Origin: Bacterioplanoides sp965219715
GTDB taxonomy: Bacteria > Pseudomonadota > Gammaproteobacteria > Pseudomonadales > Oceanobacteraceae
Reading direction: 5' to 3'
Length of the DNA stretch: 64,000 nucleotides
NCBI RefSeq assembly: GCF_965219715.1
Contig: NZ_OZ244785.1
Coordinates: 1,240,001 to 1,304,000 of the forward strand
Below are positions 60,514 to 64,000 of the stretch, one piece after another. The notes under the pieces were generated by a model. That model searched no databases. It was not told the origin of the DNA and was given only the letters and a program-made list of their open reading frames with translations. The translations under genes and the position numbers were made by a program. Position 1 is the stretch's first letter. Each line of letters opens with the position of its first letter.

Positions 60514-61086
60514 ATGCCTAAGGCAAGTGATATTAAAAAGAACGCCGCCATTGAATTTAACGGCAGCGCCTACTTTGTAAAAGACATCGAACGTTCTGTA
60601 CCACAAGGCCGTGCCGGTGGCAGCCTCTACCGTATGCGCATGTACAACGTGGCAACCGGTCAGAAGGTTGATGAAACCTTTAAAGATTCCGACATGCTGA
60701 ACCTGGCCGACGTGATGCGCCGCCAGGTGATGTTCTCATACAGCGACGGCGATGAGTACGTGTTCATGGATAATGAAGACTACTCCCAGTTCAGCCTGAA
60801 CAAAGACAAAATCGAAGACGAAGTGCTGTTCTTCAACGAAAGCACCCAGGGTCTGCAGGTGGTATTACTGGATGACGCCCCGGTTGCGCTGGAACTGCCG
60901 GCTCACGTTGAGCTGGAAATCACTGAGACGGATCCATCCATCAAAGGTGGCTCTGCAACAGCTCGTACTAAACCAGCGACCATGACCACCGGCCTGGTGA
61001 TTCAGGTACCTGAGCATATCTCGACTGGCGACGTGGTGAAGATCAACGTTGAAGAGAAGAAATTTATGGGTCGCGGCGAGAAATAA
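60514..61086 (+). CDS. efpL: Elongation factor P-like protein (EfpL/YeiP)
   Basis: 190 residues. The three-domain EF-P fold of the YeiP subfamily, which relieves ribosome stalling. MPKASDIKKNAAIEFNG and the loop SVPQGRAGGSLYRM replace the EF-P lysine loop with an arginine tip, the EfpL hallmark. SDGDEYVFMDNEDYSQF, DPSIKGGSATARTKPATMTTGLVIQVPEHI and GDVVKINVEEKKFMGRGEK match the subfamily. AAGGAAACC precedes ATG 60514. A terminator follows. Confidence 0.95.
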   Translation: MPKASDIKKNAAIEFNGSAYFVKDIERSVPQGRAGGSLYRMRMYNVATGQKVDETFKDSDMLNLADVMRRQVMFSYSDGDEYVFMDNEDYSQFSLNKDKIEDEVLFFNESTQGLQVVLLDDAPVALELPAHVELEITETDPSIKGGSATARTKPATMTTGLVIQVPEHISTGDVVKINVEEKKFMGRGEK

Positions 61087-61112
61087 GCCTCCTTAACAAT
61101 TTCTTATCTCCC

Positions 61113-61146
61113 TGATCAGGCCCGTCTTTCGGGCCTGATTTCGTTA
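61113..61146 (+). terminator. Terminator after efpL
   Basis: ATCAGGCCCG (61115-61124) and CGGGCCTGAT (61130-61139) form a 10-bp stem with a TCTTT loop and a short T-rich tail (TTTCGTT). Confidence 0.8.
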
Positions 61147-61258
61147 TACCGCCAGCCCAACAAGCTGCACAATTACTCACCAATTTTCACGTGTTTCTAA
61201 CCGTCTTTTCAGGTATAGTCGCGCCCTTTCAAAACACTGATTCATCCGGGATAAAGCT

Positions 61259-62866
61259 GTGATCTCAACCGCGAATATCACCATGCAGTTTGGCGCTAAG
61301 CCACTGTTTGAGAACATTTCCGTTAAATTCGGCGACGGCAACCGTTATGGCCTGATTGGCGCCAACGGCTGTGGTAAGTCGACCTTTATGAAAATCCTCG
61401 ACGGCTCGCTGGAGCCAAGCGCAGGTAACGTATCGGTCACGCCAAACGAACGTCTGGGCAAACTGCATCAGGATCAGTTCGCGTTTGAAGAGTTCACCGT
61501 ACTCGACACCGTGATGATGGGTAACAAAGAGCTGTGGGCCATCAAAGAAGAGCGTGATGCGATTTACGCTAACCTGGAAGCTACAGAAGAAGATTACATG
61601 CGCGCCGCGGAACTGGAAGGTGAGTTCGCGGAAATGGACGGCTACACCGCCGAATCCCGCGCTGGCGAACTGCTGTTAGGTGCCGGTATAGAAACCGAAT
61701 TACACCAGGGCCCGATGACCGAAGTGGCTCCAGGCTGGAAGCTGCGGGTATTACTGGCTCAGGCACTGTTCTCCAACCCGGATATCCTGCTGCTCGACGA
61801 ACCAACCAACAACCTGGACATCAACACCATTCGTTGGCTGGAAGGCATCATCAATGACATGAAGTGTACGATGATTATCATCTCGCACGACCGTCACTTC
61901 CTGAACTCTGTATGTACCCACATGGCTGATATCGACTACGGTGATATCAAAATCTACCCGGGTAACTACGATGACTTTATGATTGCTTCGACCGCTGCCC
62001 GCGAACGTCAGCAATCTGAAAACGCTAAGAAAAAAGCACAGATTGCTGAACTGCAGCAGTTTGTTAGCCGTTTCTCGGCCAATGCGTCGAAAGCGAAACA
62101 AGCGACCTCCCGTGCCAAGCAGATCGATAAGATCAAGCTGGACGATATCAAGCCATCTACTCGTCAGAATCCTTATATCCGCTTTAATCAGGAGAAGAAG
62201 CTGCACCGTCAGGCGGTGGAAATTGAAGGCCTGTCTCACGGTTATGAAGGTGAAACCCTGTTCGCCAATACCGATCTGATGATCGAAGCCGGTGAAAAAA
62301 TTGCGGTGATTGGTGCCAACGGTGCTGGTAAAACCACTTTCCTGAAGTGTCTGGTGAACGGTTTTGATCAGGATGGTGTTGAAGCCAATTCCGGCACCAT
62401 TAAATGGTCTGAAAATGCCAACATCGGTTATTACGCTCAGGACCACGAGTACGAATTCCCACAAGCGACCAACCTGTTTGACTGGATGGAGCAGTGGAAA
62501 ACCGAAAAGCACGATGACCAGGCCGTTCGTGGCACTTTAGGTCGCCTGCTGTTTAACCAGGACGACATTAAAAAGTCCGTCAAGGTGTGTTCCGGTGGTG
62601 AAAAAGGTCGTCTGCTGTTTGGTAAGCTGATGATGCACGATCACAACATCCTGCTGATGGACGAACCAACCAACCACATGGATATGGAATCGATTGAATC
62701 CTTAAACATGGCATTGGAAATGTTTGAAGGGACTCTGGTATTCGTATCTCACGACCGTGAGTTTGTATCCTCGCTGGCGACCCGTATTATCGAGATTAAA
62801 GATAATCAGATTGTCGACTTCCACGGTACTTATGATGAGTATCTGCGTTCTCAGGGTGTTGAATAA
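61259..62866 (+). CDS. ybiT: ABC-F family ATPase YbiT
   Basis: 535 residues with two ABC domains and no membrane part. The first is GANGCGKSTFM, then APGWKLRVLLA as the signature and ILLLDEPTNNLD. The second is GANGAGKTTFL, CSGGEKGRLLFG and LLMDEPTNHMD. The inter-domain linker at about 240-310 is Lys-rich. MISTANITMQFGAKPLFENISVKFG matches YbiT and not Uup, EttA or YheS. The family acts on the ribosome. The start is GTG 61259. A strong terminator follows. Confidence 0.95.
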   Translation: MISTANITMQFGAKPLFENISVKFGDGNRYGLIGANGCGKSTFMKILDGSLEPSAGNVSVTPNERLGKLHQDQFAFEEFTVLDTVMMGNKELWAIKEERDAIYANLEATEEDYMRAAELEGEFAEMDGYTAESRAGELLLGAGIETELHQGPMTEVAPGWKLRVLLAQALFSNPDILLLDEPTNNLDINTIRWLEGIINDMKCTMIIISHDRHFLNSVCTHMADIDYGDIKIYPGNYDDFMIASTAARERQQSENAKKKAQIAELQQFVSRFSANASKAKQATSRAKQIDKIKLDDIKPSTRQNPYIRFNQEKKLHRQAVEIEGLSHGYEGETLFANTDLMIEAGEKIAVIGANGAGKTTFLKCLVNGFDQDGVEANSGTIKWSENANIGYYAQDHEYEFPQATNLFDWMEQWKTEKHDDQAVRGTLGRLLFNQDDIKKSVKVCSGGEKGRLLFGKLMMHDHNILLMDEPTNHMDMESIESLNMALEMFEGTLVFVSHDREFVSSLATRIIEIKDNQIVDFHGTYDEYLRSQGVE

Positions 62867-62912
62867 ACGACGACAATAACCAGCTTCGTCGTCAATTGAT
62901 AACTCGCCTTAT

Positions 62913-62951
62913 AAAATGGCGGTATGTTCTATGAACATACCGCCATTTTTT
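62913..62951 (+). terminator. Terminator after ybiT
   Basis: AAAATGGCGGTATGTTC (62913-62929) and GAACATACCGCCATTTT (62933-62949) form a perfect 17-bp stem with a 3-base loop and a following T-run. Confidence 0.94.
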
Positions 62952-63039
62952 ATACAATCTCTCAAAATAATCAGAAGGAACTGAGCAACAATAACTCCGT
63001 ACACTTCTGTCTTTCAAAGCAGTCTTGGAGCGCAGAAGT

Positions 63040-64000
63040 ATGGCGACGTTAAGCCAAACAAAAGTTGATATGAGTGGCTTAATTGAAGTCCTTGGCCAAA
63101 ACCTCTATTCAACTCCAACAGTCGCTATCCGGGAGCTTATTCAAAATGCCCACGACGCCTGCATCCGCCACTCAATAGAGGACGCCGGGGACAACGACTA
63201 TCGGATTAGGATCAATTGCATTCCAGGAAAACTGATCACAATTCAGGACAATGGTTCCGGCTTAACCTATCAAGAAATTAATGATTTTCTTGCCACTATT
63301 GGATCCGGTTACACCCGCCTTCTACGGGATCAAACCAATACTGAAGATATGATTGGATACTTCGGCCTTGGTTTTCTATCCGCTTATGTTGTCGCGGACA
63401 AGGTTGAAGTGATAACAGCCTCCTATCAAACTCCTGATCAAACCTGGACTTTCTTAAGCAAAGGTGGACAAAGCTTTTCGATCTCCGAAACTGAAAACAA
63501 AAGTCGGGGAACAGAATTAAAACTATATTTAAAAGCAGAATTTTCTCATCTGGCTTCAGAAAACTTCCTGAAAGAACTGATAAAGAAGTATTGCCCACTA
63601 TTGCCAATACAGATTTTTTTCAATGAGGACGAAAAACCTTTAAACGATCTTGTCCCACCATGGCGCTATCAGGGTTCAGCACTGGCTCAAAATAAAAAGA
63701 TGTTGGAGTTTTCAAAGAACTTTGAACCCAGTTTTGATCCAATATGTTGTTTCCCCATAATGGAAAATGAACTCGATATCACAGGATGTATTTGGATACA
63801 AAATGGTACTACTTACTCCAGTAGTGATCAGCGTAATATGAATGTATTTGTACGAAATATGTATATTACGAACAATGCAATTGACCTGCTTCCCAAATGG
63901 GCCGGATTCGCAGGTTGTGTAATCAATACCGCTTCACTGACCCCAACTGCTAGTAGAGAAGATATTCAAAAAGACAAAAACTACTCTCTTGCTCAGGATA
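63040..64000 (+). CDS. Hsp90-family ATPase, divergent HtpG-like (incomplete at window end)
   Basis: Open from ATG 63040 to the window edge (320 codons), so the C-terminus is missing. GHKL ATPase motifs are clear: IRELIQNAHDA (N box), DNGSG (G1) and GYFGLGFLSAY (G2), arranged as in Hsp90. The middle domain runs on from about 190. SREDIQ near residue 310 carries the Arg that reaches the ATP site. It is shorter and more divergent than housekeeping HtpG (no lid-loop Gly cluster as usual). This is the type annotated as HSP90 family protein, sometimes near conflict genes. Codons are less biased than in ybiT. Client proteins are unknown. Confidence 0.85.
   Translation, partial: MATLSQTKVDMSGLIEVLGQNLYSTPTVAIRELIQNAHDACIRHSIEDAGDNDYRIRINCIPGKLITIQDNGSGLTYQEINDFLATIGSGYTRLLRDQTNTEDMIGYFGLGFLSAYVVADKVEVITASYQTPDQTWTFLSKGGQSFSISETENKSRGTELKLYLKAEFSHLASENFLKELIKKYCPLLPIQIFFNEDEKPLNDLVPPWRYQGSALAQNKKMLEFSKNFEPSFDPICCFPIMENELDITGCIWIQNGTTYSSSDQRNMNVFVRNMYITNNAIDLLPKWAGFAGCVINTASLTPTASREDIQKDKNYSLAQD

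Noticed and set aside
61751..62512. 253-codon frame antisense to ybiT
   Set aside because: Contained in the ybiT gene and without domain signals.

Overview
The window is chromosomal DNA of a Gram-negative gammaproteobacterium. A marine, Oceanospirillales-like relative is my inference, not something the sequence proves. Supporting signs are a complete ccmABCDEFGHI cytochrome c maturation operon followed divergently by fliK- and fhlB-like genes, a long-form DapD, ackA-pta, HemN, an EfpL/YeiP paralogue of EF-P, many c-di-GMP proteins, and outer-membrane beta-barrel and lipoprotein signals. No rRNA, tRNA or CRISPR array was seen.

Layout. (1) 1-5180 is an accessory island. It holds a small serine resolvase behind palindromic repeats, a two-gene NADAR / phosphoribosyltransferase-like operon, a membrane-anchored HNH nuclease broken by a frameshift in an A7 run, an unlisted 37-residue CxxC/poly-Asp protein, and a 547-residue large serine recombinase whose 5' end abuts the core genome. 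(2) 5208-14250 is core plus scattered genes: YffB-like ArsC-family protein, dapD, predicted surface proteins, a solute-binding protein, a MocR-type regulator divergent from an EamA transporter with four copies of a 9-bp operator-like word, and a hotdog thioesterase. (3) 14253-21322 (minus) is the ccm operon, with overlapping or nearly abutting genes and a terminator. (4) 21464-31805 has fliK/fhlB-like genes, a TetR regulator, hemN with a thioredoxin-like gene, an OlsB-like acyltransferase, a DUF4442 hotdog protein, a diguanylate cyclase with a degenerate receiver, a Bax-like lipoprotein and a PilZ protein. (5) 32010-45102 has ackA-pta, a YihG-like acyltransferase, a membrane diguanylate cyclase, cysK-alkB, a beta-barrel protein, a cation efflux pump, a response regulator with a C-terminal membrane anchor, a TPR lipoprotein and deaD. 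(6) 45409-59080 has a WYL regulator, a sensor kinase, ppnP, a large GGDEF-EAL protein with an upstream YcgR/PilZ partner, small conserved genes, an S9 peptidase, and upp-uraA. (7) 59108-64000 has a parvulin, a CvfB-like S1 protein, efpL, the ABC-F protein YbiT, and the start of a divergent Hsp90-family ATPase that runs off the window.

How they work together. c-di-GMP turnover recurs: three GGDEF proteins and two PilZ receptors. The ccm operon and HemN both serve haem/respiration. upp-uraA and ppnP are pyrimidine salvage. ackA-pta is acetate overflow. The candidate novel system is the NADAR + PRTase operon in the recombinase-bounded island, together with the Cys/poly-Asp microprotein coupled to the large serine recombinase.
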